A stretch of DNA of 64,000 bases from JBAIYU01 sp036763085 (GTDB lineage: Bacteria > Bacillota > Negativicutes > DSM-1736 > Dendrosporobacteraceae): contig NZ_JBAIYU010000010.1 in the NCBI RefSeq assembly GCF_036763085.1, positions 372,001-436,000 of the forward strand. The letters run 5' to 3'. Each line of letters opens with the position of its first letter. The first letter of the stretch is position 1. The notes under the pieces are model-generated. The model was not told where the DNA came from. It saw nothing but the letters and a program-made list of their open reading frames with translations, and ran no database searches. Below, one piece after another: positions 42,760 through 52,384 of this stretch. The translations under genes and the position numbers were made by a program.

Positions 42760-44110
42760 CGCTTCCTATTCTTGATATCTGACCACTATAAAATCTCGTC
42801 AATATATGTTGCGCTATTGTATCGCCCGACTTTAGATCTTTGTCCTGAAAATGACCTTCAAATAGATATTCAAAAAATAGATTATATAAAAATTTGTTTA
42901 TTCTATTTTTAGGAATGTTATTCTCTATTGCCTCTTTAATTTTAATTACAATATCATCTTTTGAATTTACCTTAAAGCCAACTTCATGGCTATCATAATA
43001 ACTATCACCCAAGATTACTAAAGGTTTATAATGGACTAATGCCTCTAATCCAACAGTCGAATTATTAACAACAATAACTTCACTTTGTTTAATCATTTCA
43101 CCTAATGGCAAATCATTGATTAGTAAAATATTATTATTTTTTATATAATCATACATTTTTACATCGTAGTTATGAATATATAGTGGGTGTTCTCTAACGA
43201 TAAGATTATATTCCCTTGGGATACTCTTATGTATCTCTTCAACCATTTCAGTAAAATCATTAAAAAGAGGTGAATTAAACATCATTTGAACATCGTAAGG
43301 AACCTGTAAGATTAATAAAATGGATTTTTTAGGTACTTCTAATTTTGATTTTATTTTATTTTTCAATGATAATATCCGTTTTAAATTACGTATAGCTAGA
43401 TTAATAAAACTACTTTCGGCAACTAGTTCAATAGGGAAAATATTCTTTAAAGGAGGTGATAAATACATTAAATCTAAGATTTTAAGAGCATAGTATGTAT
43501 ATTCATTTTTATAAAACTTCGGTGATTTTTCCCTTGTTATGAATTTCTCTAATTTATTTTCATCAATTTCATTTTTGATTAAATAGTTTCTGAAAGAAGA
43601 ATTAGCGTTTACTCCTTTTTCGTCAATAATAGTAGTATCATATGGACCTTGTTCGAAGTAGAAAATCTTAACATTATATCTTTGTGCAATTAAGATTGCA
43701 ATCTCAACGAACATTCTACTATCGCCGCTGCAAATGAAAATATCGAAATTATGTTTCTTAAAAACCTGATCAAAATATTCAATGTATTTTAATGCAACTA
43801 TCTTCAATTTACGATATTGACAGGTATCTCGCTTTATTCCCAGCAACTGCAAATGGTATTTCATAACATCTTCTATATTGATTCTTTTATATATTTCGCC
43901 AATTTCGTCAATATTAGAAATTCTAACTTTGCGTATTTCTTTGGGTAGAAATACCGACCTTTCACCTTGGTTTTTCCAATATAAATGAGCTGAAGGATAT
44001 ATGCTCATATTAAAATATTCTATCTCTTTACTTAATTTTGATATATTTTTTTGCAAGTATTTAAAGTATCGCGAAAAACTGCCATAATAGCCAAGGGTAA
44101 CAATTTTCAT
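42737..44110 (-). CDS. Capsule-type (KpsS/KpsC-like) glycosyltransferase
   Basis: 457 residues. FDIFICSGDSRMFVEIAILIAQRYNVKIFYFEQGPYDTTIIDEKGVNANSSFR matches the acid and FEQG-type pattern of capsule polysaccharide synthesis proteins. VREHPLY gives an HP motif and VVNNSTVGLEALVHYKPLVILGDSYYD the NSSxxxEA-like motif. These features suggest a GT-B transferase using a CMP or UDP sugar. Strong AT bias and position next to the Wzy-like gene fit a serotype-type gene. Confidence 0.72.
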   Translation of the reverse strand: MKIVTLGYYGSFSRYFKYLQKNISKLSKEIEYFNMSIYPSAHLYWKNQGERSVFLPKEIRKVRISNIDEIGEIYKRINIEDVMKYHLQLLGIKRDTCQYRKLKIVALKYIEYFDQVFKKHNFDIFICSGDSRMFVEIAILIAQRYNVKIFYFEQGPYDTTIIDEKGVNANSSFRNYLIKNEIDENKLEKFITREKSPKFYKNEYTYYALKILDLMYLSPPLKNIFPIELVAESSFINLAIRNLKRILSLKNKIKSKLEVPKKSILLILQVPYDVQMMFNSPLFNDFTEMVEEIHKSIPREYNLIVREHPLYIHNYDVKMYDYIKNNNILLINDLPLGEMIKQSEVIVVNNSTVGLEALVHYKPLVILGDSYYDSHEVGFKVNSKDDIVIKIKEAIENNIPKNRINKFLYNLFFEYLFEGHFQDKDLKSGDTIAQHILTRFYSGQISRIGSDGHECHK

Positions 44111-44114
44111 CTTA

Positions 44115-45410
44115 TTACTCCAGTCGAATAGATATCTTATTTTTATTGATTACTTTAGGTCTTGACGAAAATTTAGCTAGTAGAGTTGAAAGATAGTACA
44201 GGGTAAAGTAAACAAATGCAAATTTAAAAACTATTCTGATATTGTACGTATACCATTTTGGTAGTGTACAAAGTAAAAGTATTGTCCAGCAAACATACAC
44301 CTGTTTATTTGTCTGAAATCCTTTAAAAATTAGTCTACCAAGAATATATGCGAATAACAATGTGCCTAGGTACCCAAACCATAAATACCCAGATATCCCG
44401 ACTAGCCCTCCATTACCTGGTAAGGGAGCAAGTCCATTCTCCATTATATAGATATTAACCAACGCTTCATTTGGTGTTAGAGATGTGGGCAAAAAACTGT
44501 TTAAGAATGTACCTACAATGCTTTTTAACCTAAATTCTAAGTCAAATATACCATCACCAATTAATTTATATATAATTTCAGACGCAAACCAGACTCCTGT
44601 TTGATTATTATTTAAAATATCATTATCATTCAATCCAAACAATCCGCCAATTAAACTTTGATTCGAATGTACTCTATAAAATGCAAATAAACTGTTTAGT
44701 ACATAACCAGCAATAGTTAATATATATATATATATAGTTTTATAGTTTCCTTCGATAAAAAGGATAAAGAATAAGATGAAAAGTTGCACAGAAGCTAGCC
44801 TTTTACCAAATAATAACGGCATAGCAGCCATTAATAGTATTAACGCACAGTTAAGACCTTTTTGAAACTTACTTGAAGAAAACTTATAATTAATTAGTGC
44901 AAAAATTAAAAAATAATCAAAATAAATTGTGCTTGCAGTATCAATACTATACATTGACTCTAAAATTGTCTCTCCGAAAGGAATATCCGCGAAAGAAATA
45001 ACCATCAAAAGCAAGGAAAGAATATACGGAACATTAGCATTACTAATTTGCATCATCCTACGGATTGGAGTTTCTTCCTTTATTGGTAGTAAAGAAATGA
45101 ACACTACCAGAAATATACTTTGTACTCGAAGAACACCTGATACGTTGTCAAACATATCAGGGTCAAATAGGACTTGATAAATCGAAAGAGGCAATTCAAA
45201 AAAGATAAACGGAATGATGTATAAAAAATAAGTCAACATAAACAACTGAAGTATTAATAATATTTGGCTTTTTGTTTTAGTTATTTTAATAACGGAGTAT
45301 GCAATCATCCATATTAAAAGTGTCTTTACAAAAAAGGTATCGTAATAAGATAGCAATACAAATATTATTGTAATAAAGAACTCTATCAATTTTTTTACGC
45401 TAATAACCAT
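44115..45410 (-). CDS. Wzy-like polysaccharide polymerase
   Basis: 431 residues, about 10-12 membrane helices separated by short loops. The longest loop, about 240-330, faces outside, the usual location of the catalytic Arg residues. There is no strong family motif, which is normal for Wzy. It lies between two transferase genes in an EPS cluster that has Wzz and Wza partners, so repeat-unit polymerase is the best call. Confidence 0.72.
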   Translation of the reverse strand: MVISVKKLIEFFITIIFVLLSYYDTFFVKTLLIWMIAYSVIKITKTKSQILLILQLFMLTYFLYIIPFIFFELPLSIYQVLFDPDMFDNVSGVLRVQSIFLVVFISLLPIKEETPIRRMMQISNANVPYILSLLLMVISFADIPFGETILESMYSIDTASTIYFDYFLIFALINYKFSSSKFQKGLNCALILLMAAMPLLFGKRLASVQLFILFFILFIEGNYKTIYIYILTIAGYVLNSLFAFYRVHSNQSLIGGLFGLNDNDILNNNQTGVWFASEIIYKLIGDGIFDLEFRLKSIVGTFLNSFLPTSLTPNEALVNIYIMENGLAPLPGNGGLVGISGYLWFGYLGTLLFAYILGRLIFKGFQTNKQVYVCWTILLLCTLPKWYTYNIRIVFKFAFVYFTLYYLSTLLAKFSSRPKVINKNKISIRLE

Positions 45411-45477
45411 AAATTTCTTCCTTATTCATAATTGTACATTTAAAGTGCTAAGTATCTTTAAATATTTGAATAAATCT

Positions 45478-46374
45478 TTATAATCGCTGCATTTCAAAAT
45501 TATCGAGGTATTCTTTAATCTCCTCTTTAATCCCGTCCTCAAACGAAACAGGTGAATATCCGAAATCTTTTGTTGCATTTTCATAATCAAAATCTTTGTC
45601 TTCCTGCATTCTAAGAACCTGTTCAACAGAAATAATAGCATTTTTGCTAATCTTATTATAGATTTTGGCCGAGATAATTGAGAACCACAGAGGCAAATTG
45701 ACTATATAATTCTTTCTCTCCAGTTTTTGAGAAACACATTTTACTAAATCTATATACCGTATTGGTCTCTTTCCCGACAAATTATATTCTTTATTTAGAG
45801 TTTTATCTTTATTTAACAGCACATCATAATACGCATATCCCAAATCTTTTGCATGTACTGGCTGCATTAAATTTTCCCCCTCTCCAAACAAAGGGAAAAT
45901 TTTATTCCTATATAGATAATCAATTAGCTTGAACATATTTTTATCCTTGGAGGATCCGTATATCATAGTTGGCCTCAATACCGTAATACTAATTTTATCT
46001 CTCAAATTCAGTATATCGTCTTCGATTCTAATATACTCGTCAGAAGCACTTTTATATTTTGAATATCGTCCAGTTGTGTGGACTAAAATAGCCCATCTTA
46101 CATTATTTGCAATTGCTGCTTCTACCACATTATTGGAAAACAATATTCCTGAAATGTGTACTATAATTTTAACACCAGCCATTGAAGATTCTAAAAAAGT
46201 CTTATCAGTAAGGCTACCATTAACCTTTTCTATTGAAAGTCCCGATTTATCTAGCATTTCTGTATTACTGTTTTCCCTAACTAAACAACGTATTTTCCCT
46301 TGGTAGTTTTCCTTAATTAATCTATCCAGAAACCATCTCCCCGTATGACCTGTGATACCAGTGACAAACAACAT
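45478..46374 (-). CDS. NAD(P)-dependent sugar reductase/epimerase (WbpV/WreQ-like)
   Basis: 298 residues, atypical short-chain dehydrogenase. TGITGHTGRWFLDRL is the dinucleotide motif. VLRPTMIYGSSKDKNMFKLIDYLYRNKIFPLFGEGENLMQPVHAKDLG is typical of the 4-keto-6-deoxy-HexNAc reductases. Directly downstream is a short sugar-1-phosphate transferase, the pairing seen in loci that start repeat units with QuiNAc or FucNAc. The 4-keto substrate could come from the WbpM-type dehydratase at 50462-52372. Product identity is inferred. Confidence 0.75.
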   Translation of the reverse strand: MLFVTGITGHTGRWFLDRLIKENYQGKIRCLVRENSNTEMLDKSGLSIEKVNGSLTDKTFLESSMAGVKIIVHISGILFSNNVVEAAIANNVRWAILVHTTGRYSKYKSASDEYIRIEDDILNLRDKISITVLRPTMIYGSSKDKNMFKLIDYLYRNKIFPLFGEGENLMQPVHAKDLGYAYYDVLLNKDKTLNKEYNLSGKRPIRYIDLVKCVSQKLERKNYIVNLPLWFSIISAKIYNKISKNAIISVEQVLRMQEDKDFDYENATKDFGYSPVSFEDGIKEEIKEYLDNFEMQRL

Positions 46375-46427
46375 ATACTTCCCTCCACGGAATAATAGTA
46401 CAAATTTACTTTTTATGCTATTTAATT

Positions 46428-47027
46428 TTACCTCGCCCCTTCTTTTACACCATCTCTTAAAAGTATGCTGAATATAGTTTTAAAGAAAATTTCGGCATCA
46501 AAAATAAAGCACATTTTATTAGCATACTCTCCATCTAACTTAGCCTTAACATCTATGGGCAACTCATCTCGTCCATTTATTTGAGCCCAGCCTGTCAGTC
46601 CAGGATCAATATTATTAGCACCATATTTATCTCTTTCCTCAATTAAATCATACTGGTTCCATAGCGCAGGCCGTGGACCTACTATACTCATTTCTCCCTT
46701 TAATATATTAAAGATTTGAGGTATTTCGTCTAAACTTGATTTCCTTAGAATTCTTCCTACTCTAGTTATATACATTTCTGGATTTTGAACCATATGTGTA
46801 GGCATATCCTTAGGGGTATCTATTTTCATAGTTCTAAACTTAAGTATATAGAATTCTTTTTTATGTTTACATATACGTTTTTGCCTAAAAAGCACGGGGC
46901 CATTGGAATCTATTTTAATAAGAATAGCAATCGCCAGAAATAGCGGCCAAAGAACTAAAACTGCCATCGAAGAAAGAATAATATCTAAAAATCGTTTTAA
47001 ATTATCATATCCGATAATACAAACCAC
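46428..47027 (-). CDS. Initiating sugar-1-phosphate transferase (short WbaP/PglC type)
   Basis: 199 residues. One N-terminal membrane helix, then GPVLFRQKRICKHKKEFYILKFRTM, SSLDEIPQIFNILKGEMSIVGPRP and PGLTGWAQINGRDELP, the bacterial sugar transferase motifs. It moves a sugar 1-phosphate onto undecaprenyl phosphate and so starts the repeat unit. It lacks the large N-terminal membrane domain of WbaP. The start codon is uncertain; a GTG at 47027 is the longest option. Confidence 0.9.
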   Translation of the reverse strand: MVCIIGYDNLKRFLDIILSSMAVLVLWPLFLAIAILIKIDSNGPVLFRQKRICKHKKEFYILKFRTMKIDTPKDMPTHMVQNPEMYITRVGRILRKSSLDEIPQIFNILKGEMSIVGPRPALWNQYDLIEERDKYGANNIDPGLTGWAQINGRDELPIDVKAKLDGEYANKMCFIFDAEIFFKTIFSILLRDGVKEGAR

Positions 47028-47053
47028 ACCTCTATATTTCTTTTTGCATTTAA

Positions 47054-47608
47054 TTATGATCTGAAAACTAGCAAGCTGCTATCAAGTTCGCAAAGTCGGG
47101 AATTTTCCTTATCTTTATCAGATACTATTGGGTCACTAATTGGCCAATGTATATCGATATCTGGATCATTCCACAATACCCCTAGTTCAGCTTGTGGGTT
47201 GTACTTATTAGTACATTTATAACCGAATAGAACAGTTTCACTTAGAACGCAAAAACCGTGCAGAAATCCTTCAGGTACGTAAAGCTGCCGTTTGTTGTCA
47301 CTAGATAGCGTTACCCCTACCCACTCTCCAAAGGTTTTAGACCCATACCTTACATCTACTGCTACATCAAATACTTCTCCCTGTAATACATGAACTAGTT
47401 TTCCTTGCGAGTTTGGGTTTTGGCTATGTAACCCCCGTAGTACTCCCTTTCGGGAAAAAGAGAGATTATCTTGAACAAATATAGAAGGAATTCCATATTT
47501 CTCATAACGAGACTGATGCCAAGTTTCCATAAAAAAGCCCCGTTCATCTCCATGTACTTTGGGTTCTATAATTAATACCCCTGGTAATTTAGTCTCAATT
47601 ACGTTCAT
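47054..47608 (-). CDS. rfbC: dTDP-4-dehydrorhamnose 3,5-epimerase RmlC
   Basis: 184 residues. LIIEPKVHGDERGFFMETW, VQDNLSFSRKGVLRGLH and GSKTFGEWVGVTLSSDNKRQLYVPEGFLHGFCVLSE are the RmlC cupin motifs, including the catalytic His in VLRGLH. It overlaps rmlA by 4 nt (ATGA). Third step of dTDP-L-rhamnose synthesis. Confidence 0.96.
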   Translation of the reverse strand: MNVIETKLPGVLIIEPKVHGDERGFFMETWHQSRYEKYGIPSIFVQDNLSFSRKGVLRGLHSQNPNSQGKLVHVLQGEVFDVAVDVRYGSKTFGEWVGVTLSSDNKRQLYVPEGFLHGFCVLSETVLFGYKCTNKYNPQAELGVLWNDPDIDIHWPISDPIVSDKDKENSRLCELDSSLLVFRS

Positions 47609-48492
47609 ACAGGTTCACCATCCTGGATTAGATTGAGTAGATATTGACCGTAACCATTTTTCTTTAGTACGTTCGCTAACTTACGTACTTGGTCGACACT
47701 AATAAACCCCTTACGATAGGCTATTTCTTCCGGGCAAGCAACCATTAAACCCTGACGTTGTTGTACTGTCTCGATATAATTTGCTGCCTGGAGCAAAGAC
47801 TCATGTGTTCCTGTGTCTAACCACGCATAACCACGACCTAGTGTTTCCACTCGTAAGCTCTTTTTTTCCAGATACATCCGATTTACATCTGTTATCTCTA
47901 GTTCTCCCCGCTTCGAAGGCTTTAAGTTTAGCGCAATATCCACAACCTGATTATCGTAAAAGTAAAGCCCGGTTACCGCATAATTTGATTTAGGTTTTAC
48001 GGGTTTTTCCTCTATACTGATTGCATTCCCCTTTTTATCAAACTCTACAACGCCATAACGTTCGGGATCTTTAACCCAATAAGCAAATACAGTAGCGCCC
48101 TGATCAAAGTTTGCAGCTTGCTGTAAGCTTTCCGTTAAACCATGTCCATAAAAAACATTGTCCCCAAGTATTAATGCACAACTATCAGACCCAATAAAAT
48201 TTTTCCCTATTATAAAAGCTTGTGCTAGCCCATCCGGATTAGGCTGTACAGCGTAAGATAAATTAATTCCCCATTGGCTTCCATCGTTTAACATAGTCTG
48301 AAATAAGGGCTGGTCCTGAGGGGTTGTAATCATTAATATATCAGTTATACCAGACAGCATTAATGTAGATAGCGGGTAGTAAATCATAGGTTTGTCGTAA
48401 ATAGGCATTAGCTGTTTGCTAACTACAGTTGTCAGCGGATAAAGCCTAGTTCCTGAACCACCTGCTAGAATTATTCCTTTTCTAATAGCCAT
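47605..48492 (-). CDS. rfbA: Glucose-1-phosphate thymidylyltransferase RmlA
   Basis: 295 residues. KGIILAGGSGTRLYPLTTVVSKQLMPIYDKPMIYYP is the RmlA start, with GDNVFYGHGL and EKPVKPKSNYAVTGLYFYD further along. It makes dTDP-glucose from glucose 1-phosphate and dTTP. Order in transcription is rmlD, rmlB, rmlA, rmlC. Confidence 0.97.
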   Translation of the reverse strand: MAIRKGIILAGGSGTRLYPLTTVVSKQLMPIYDKPMIYYPLSTLMLSGITDILMITTPQDQPLFQTMLNDGSQWGINLSYAVQPNPDGLAQAFIIGKNFIGSDSCALILGDNVFYGHGLTESLQQAANFDQGATVFAYWVKDPERYGVVEFDKKGNAISIEEKPVKPKSNYAVTGLYFYDNQVVDIALNLKPSKRGELEITDVNRMYLEKKSLRVETLGRGYAWLDTGTHESLLQAANYIETVQQRQGLMVACPEEIAYRKGFISVDQVRKLANVLKKNGYGQYLLNLIQDGEPV

Positions 48493-48495
48493 CTC

Positions 48496-49554
48496 CTAGA
48501 TACCCTCCCCGAGCCTTTCGCCACGGTATTTCCCACTGCACACATTTTCAATCCATACAGGATTGTTCAAATACCAATTAATTGTTTTCTGAATACCAGT
48601 TTTGAAAGACTCTTTAGGTATCCACCCAAGCTCAGTCTTCATTTTCGTAGCATCTATAGCGTAGCGTCTATCATGACCTGGTCGGTCTTTAACAAATATT
48701 ATTTGTTGACGGTAGGAGCGACCATCCGCACGTGGTTTGTCAATATCTAAAATATCACAGATTATATGCACGATTTCTAAATTGGTTTTTTCATTATGCC
48801 CACCAATATTGTAAGTACCGCCAATATTGCCGTTTTCCAGTACAGTTATAATTGCATTACAATGATCTTCAACATACAGCCAATCCCTTATATTCAACCC
48901 ATCCCCATATACAGTAAGTGACCTACCTGAGAGTGCGTTTAAGATCATAAGTGGTATCAATTTTTCTGGGAATTGATAAGGCCCATAATTATTAGAGCAG
49001 TTTGTGGTCAACGTTGGTAAACCATAAGTGTGATGGTATGCCCTGACTAAGTGGTCTGACGCCGCTTTAGATGCGGAATATGGAGAGTTTGGAGCATAAG
49101 GAGTCTCCTCTGTAAAATATCCACTTTGTCCCAATGATCCATATACTTCATCAGTAGATATATGTAAAAAGCGAAAGGCTTTTTTATCTTGGTTAGACAA
49201 TCCCACCCAATAGAAACGAGCAGCTTCTAACAATTCATAAGTTCCTACAATGTTAGTATGAATAAAGTCACGCGGGTCATCAATTGATCTGTCTACATGC
49301 GACTCAGCCGCGAAATTAACTATTGCGTCTGGCTTATATTTCCTAATAATTTCGGCTACTAGAGTCCTATCTTCAATCGCCCCCTTTATAAATACACAAT
49401 TAGGATTGCCCGTTAAATCATCAAGAGAAGTAATATTCCCTGCGTAAGTAAGTTTATCTAAATTTATTATTTTATAATTATCACATTTAATAGCTGTGCG
49501 TACAAAATTACTTCCAATGAAGCCTGCACCACCAGTAACTAATAATGTTTTCAA
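48496..49554 (-). CDS. rfbB: dTDP-glucose 4,6-dehydratase RmlB
   Basis: 352 residues. TGGAGFIGSNFVR binds NAD, STDEVYG contains the catalytic Thr, Asp and Glu, and YSASKAASDHL the Tyr and Lys. It forms dTDP-4-keto-6-deoxyglucose, shared by rhamnose and other deoxysugars. It follows rmlD by 35 nt. Confidence 0.97.
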   Translation of the reverse strand: MKTLLVTGGAGFIGSNFVRTAIKCDNYKIINLDKLTYAGNITSLDDLTGNPNCVFIKGAIEDRTLVAEIIRKYKPDAIVNFAAESHVDRSIDDPRDFIHTNIVGTYELLEAARFYWVGLSNQDKKAFRFLHISTDEVYGSLGQSGYFTEETPYAPNSPYSASKAASDHLVRAYHHTYGLPTLTTNCSNNYGPYQFPEKLIPLMILNALSGRSLTVYGDGLNIRDWLYVEDHCNAIITVLENGNIGGTYNIGGHNEKTNLEIVHIICDILDIDKPRADGRSYRQQIIFVKDRPGHDRRYAIDATKMKTELGWIPKESFKTGIQKTINWYLNNPVWIENVCSGKYRGERLGEGI

Positions 49555-49589
49555 GAATATCTCCCCTATTTCTAATTGTCATTACTAAA

Positions 49590-50417
49590 TCAGCCTATTA
49601 GAAACTCTGTCAGCGCTTCCTCCCAGGATCTCATGTCTATTCCTCGTAACTGCAACATTTTGTTTTCCATTACTGAATACTTCGGCCTCAAGGCTTTAGA
49701 AGGATATTCCTCTGTACTAATTGATTTAATTTTTGTTGACTTATCGGTTATTTCAAATACCTTTTTTGCAAAGCTATCCCATGAACATACGCCGTTATTC
49801 GAGGCATGATATAAACCATAAAAATCAGTATACATCAGCTTTTCAATAACCAAGGCTAAGTCTTTGGTATAAGTCGGGGAGCCATATTGATCAGATACTA
49901 CAGAGATTTCATCCTTATTCTCTGATAGCCTTAACATAGTACGAACAAAATTATTTCCGTCACCGTACAGCCATGAAGTTCTCAAAATAAAACATTTACA
50001 ACCACTTTGCTGGATTAGCAATTCTCCCCAATATTTACTTTCCCCATAAATTGAGAGTGGATTGGGGGTATCGAATTCATTATATATGCATCCCTTTTTC
50101 CCGTCGAATACATAATCAGTACTAATGTGGAATAATTTGGCTTGAATTTTTTTAGCTACTATAGCAAGATTTTGAGCACCAATAGCATTAATTTTAAACG
50201 CCTGCTCAATTTCTTCCTCTGCTTTTTCTACATTAGTATAGGCAGCAGCATTTATAATAACATCGGGTAATTCTGATTGTAATTTAACATTTACCTCATT
50301 AAATTCAGTAATGTTAAGTGTTTCTATATCATGTAAAATTAAATCATGCTGATCCTTGAATTGTTTTGCGATAGCCCTTCCAAGCTGCCCATTCGAACCA
50401 GTTACGAGAATTTTCAT
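49590..50417 (-). CDS. rfbD: dTDP-4-dehydrorhamnose reductase RmlD
   Basis: 275 residues. ILVTGSNGQLGRAI binds the cofactor; YGESKYWGE provides the Tyr and Lys, and STDYVFDG is typical of RmlD. It completes dTDP-L-rhamnose. The rml set is contiguous, so rhamnose (or the talose epimer) is probably a main-chain sugar of the polymer. Confidence 0.95.
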   Translation of the reverse strand: MKILVTGSNGQLGRAIAKQFKDQHDLILHDIETLNITEFNEVNVKLQSELPDVIINAAAYTNVEKAEEEIEQAFKINAIGAQNLAIVAKKIQAKLFHISTDYVFDGKKGCIYNEFDTPNPLSIYGESKYWGELLIQQSGCKCFILRTSWLYGDGNNFVRTMLRLSENKDEISVVSDQYGSPTYTKDLALVIEKLMYTDFYGLYHASNNGVCSWDSFAKKVFEITDKSTKIKSISTEEYPSKALRPKYSVMENKMLQLRGIDMRSWEEALTEFLIG

Positions 50418-50461
50418 AAGGGTTAGTCTCCTATCTATTTCAAAAAATAGCAGAATTAATA

Positions 50462-52372
50462 TTAGCTTCCTATACCTAAAACTTCAGGATTTTTAAGGAG
50501 CGTTTCTGTGCTTTTATTTTGTATACTTACGTTATGTTCCAAATTCTGATCTTTAACCTTATACGGCTTATAGGTCCCAATCAATTGAAATAAAAGGTTC
50601 TTAATTTCATTACAGCTATTTCTCTTGGTTTCTAGTGACAAAAGGATTGTAATGAGCTTTTTAGTATCGATAGGATTTAGATTTGCAATGAATATTTTAG
50701 TATGCTTAGTAGAGGTTGTCCCTTCTTCATCTGTTAATAACTCCTCAAATAGCTTTTCACCAGGTCTAAGCCCAGTATATTTTATCTGAATATTTTCAAA
50801 TTCCAACCCCGAGAGCCTAATTAAATCTAGGGCTAAATCTACTATCTTAACAGGTTGCCCCATATCAAGTAGAAAAACCTCGCCCCCTCTAGCCATAGCA
50901 CCTGCTTGAAGAACAAGTTGGGTAGCTTCCGGAATAGTCATAAAATAACGATTCATATCAGGATGAGTAACAGTTATGGGACCACCCTTGGCAATTTGTT
51001 TTTTGAACAATGGAATTACACTTCCACGACTACCTAAAACGTTGCCAAATCTTACGGCGGCATATTTTGTATTACTAATATTATTTAAATGCTGAATTAT
51101 CATTTCAGCAGCTCTTTTCGTAGCTCCCATTACACTAGTTGGATTCACAGCTTTATCAGTTGATATCATTATAAAAGTTTCGACGTTGAATCTATCTGCA
51201 GCTTCTGCAACAGTTTTAGTACCAAAGATATTATTTAAGACTGCTTCTGCAGGCTGAGCTTCCATTAGCGGTACATGTTTATGCGCAGCGGCATGAAAAA
51301 CAACTTGGGGTCGAAATTCAGCGAAAATTGAATATATTCTATTTTTATCACGAATATCAGCAATGATCGGTATAATCCTTAAGTCAGAGTTTTTTTCTAG
51401 CAATTCTCGATGAATTTCATAGATACTATTCTCACCCTTGCCTAAAAGCACTACCGACTGTGGTGAAATTTTTGCCACTTGGCGGCAAAGTTCAGAGCCA
51501 ATTGATCCTCCGGCTCCAGTAATTAATACAGTTTTACCAGTTAAATATGCAGAAATTTCGTCTATATCCAATTTTACTGGTTCACGACGAAGCAAATCTT
51601 CAACTTCAACATTCCTTAACTGTTGAACTGTAACCTTACCATCTATGAGTTCGTACAACCCTGGTAGTATTTTAAGCTCACATTTAGTCTTTTTACATTC
51701 ATTAATAATTTTTCTAATTGCGTTACCAGTTATGGAAGGCATTGCAATTATAATTTCATTTACGCAGTTATCTTGAACAATTGATTGGATGTTCTCACGC
51801 GTGCCGAGAACCCTGGCACCAAACATTTCTTTCTTCTGTTTAAGAGGATCATCGTCAACAAAGCCAACTAATTTTCTAGAATCATGATATCGGTAAATCA
51901 TCTCACGGGCTATCATTGCACCGGCATCGCCAGCTCCAATTATAAGTAGATTTGACTGCGTGTTGCACTCTTTTGTTTTGTTTCTAAAATAGTAATAAAT
52001 TTTAACTGCTAGACGAATACCTCCAATGAGTAGAATATTTAGGAACCAGCTTAATATGTGCGTACTACGCGGCACTCCTGCATTAATGTATATTAGATAT
52101 GTTGTTAAGATTAAGGTGCTTACTGTCACAGCACCAACAATGCATAATAATTCATTAATGCTTGCATATCGCCATAATCGATTATATAGTCCAAAAAAAT
52201 AAAATATGGAAATTCTTACTGCGATAATTACCGGAATAAATCGCAATAGTGCATACAAATAATTATTTGGTATGACTCCCTCAAAACGTATATATAACGC
52301 AATAAAAGGTACTAATGACACTATACATACATCAGCAAACATTAAAAGCAAAGATAGAATTCGCCGTCGCAC
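50462..52372 (-). CDS. Membrane-bound UDP-HexNAc 4,6-dehydratase (WbpM/CapD/PglF type)
   Basis: 636 residues. Four N-terminal membrane helices (about 10-115) precede a first Rossmann segment (LLIIGAGDAGAMIAREM). The catalytic SDR domain starts at VLITGAGGSIGSELCRQ. Its STDKAVNPTSVMGATKRAAE has Met in place of the usual Tyr, as in WbpM/PglF. It makes UDP-4-keto-6-deoxy-GlcNAc for QuiNAc, FucNAc or bacillosamine-type sugars. It differs from the short PseB at 6215-7198. It lies directly after the tyrosine kinase gene. Confidence 0.93.
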   Translation of the reverse strand: MRRRILSLLLMFADVCIVSLVPFIALYIRFEGVIPNNYLYALLRFIPVIIAVRISIFYFFGLYNRLWRYASINELLCIVGAVTVSTLILTTYLIYINAGVPRSTHILSWFLNILLIGGIRLAVKIYYYFRNKTKECNTQSNLLIIGAGDAGAMIAREMIYRYHDSRKLVGFVDDDPLKQKKEMFGARVLGTRENIQSIVQDNCVNEIIIAMPSITGNAIRKIINECKKTKCELKILPGLYELIDGKVTVQQLRNVEVEDLLRREPVKLDIDEISAYLTGKTVLITGAGGSIGSELCRQVAKISPQSVVLLGKGENSIYEIHRELLEKNSDLRIIPIIADIRDKNRIYSIFAEFRPQVVFHAAAHKHVPLMEAQPAEAVLNNIFGTKTVAEAADRFNVETFIMISTDKAVNPTSVMGATKRAAEMIIQHLNNISNTKYAAVRFGNVLGSRGSVIPLFKKQIAKGGPITVTHPDMNRYFMTIPEATQLVLQAGAMARGGEVFLLDMGQPVKIVDLALDLIRLSGLEFENIQIKYTGLRPGEKLFEELLTDEEGTTSTKHTKIFIANLNPIDTKKLITILLSLETKRNSCNEIKNLLFQLIGTYKPYKVKDQNLEHNVSIQNKSTETLLKNPEVLGIGS

Positions 52373-52384
52373 ACTTTACACTCC

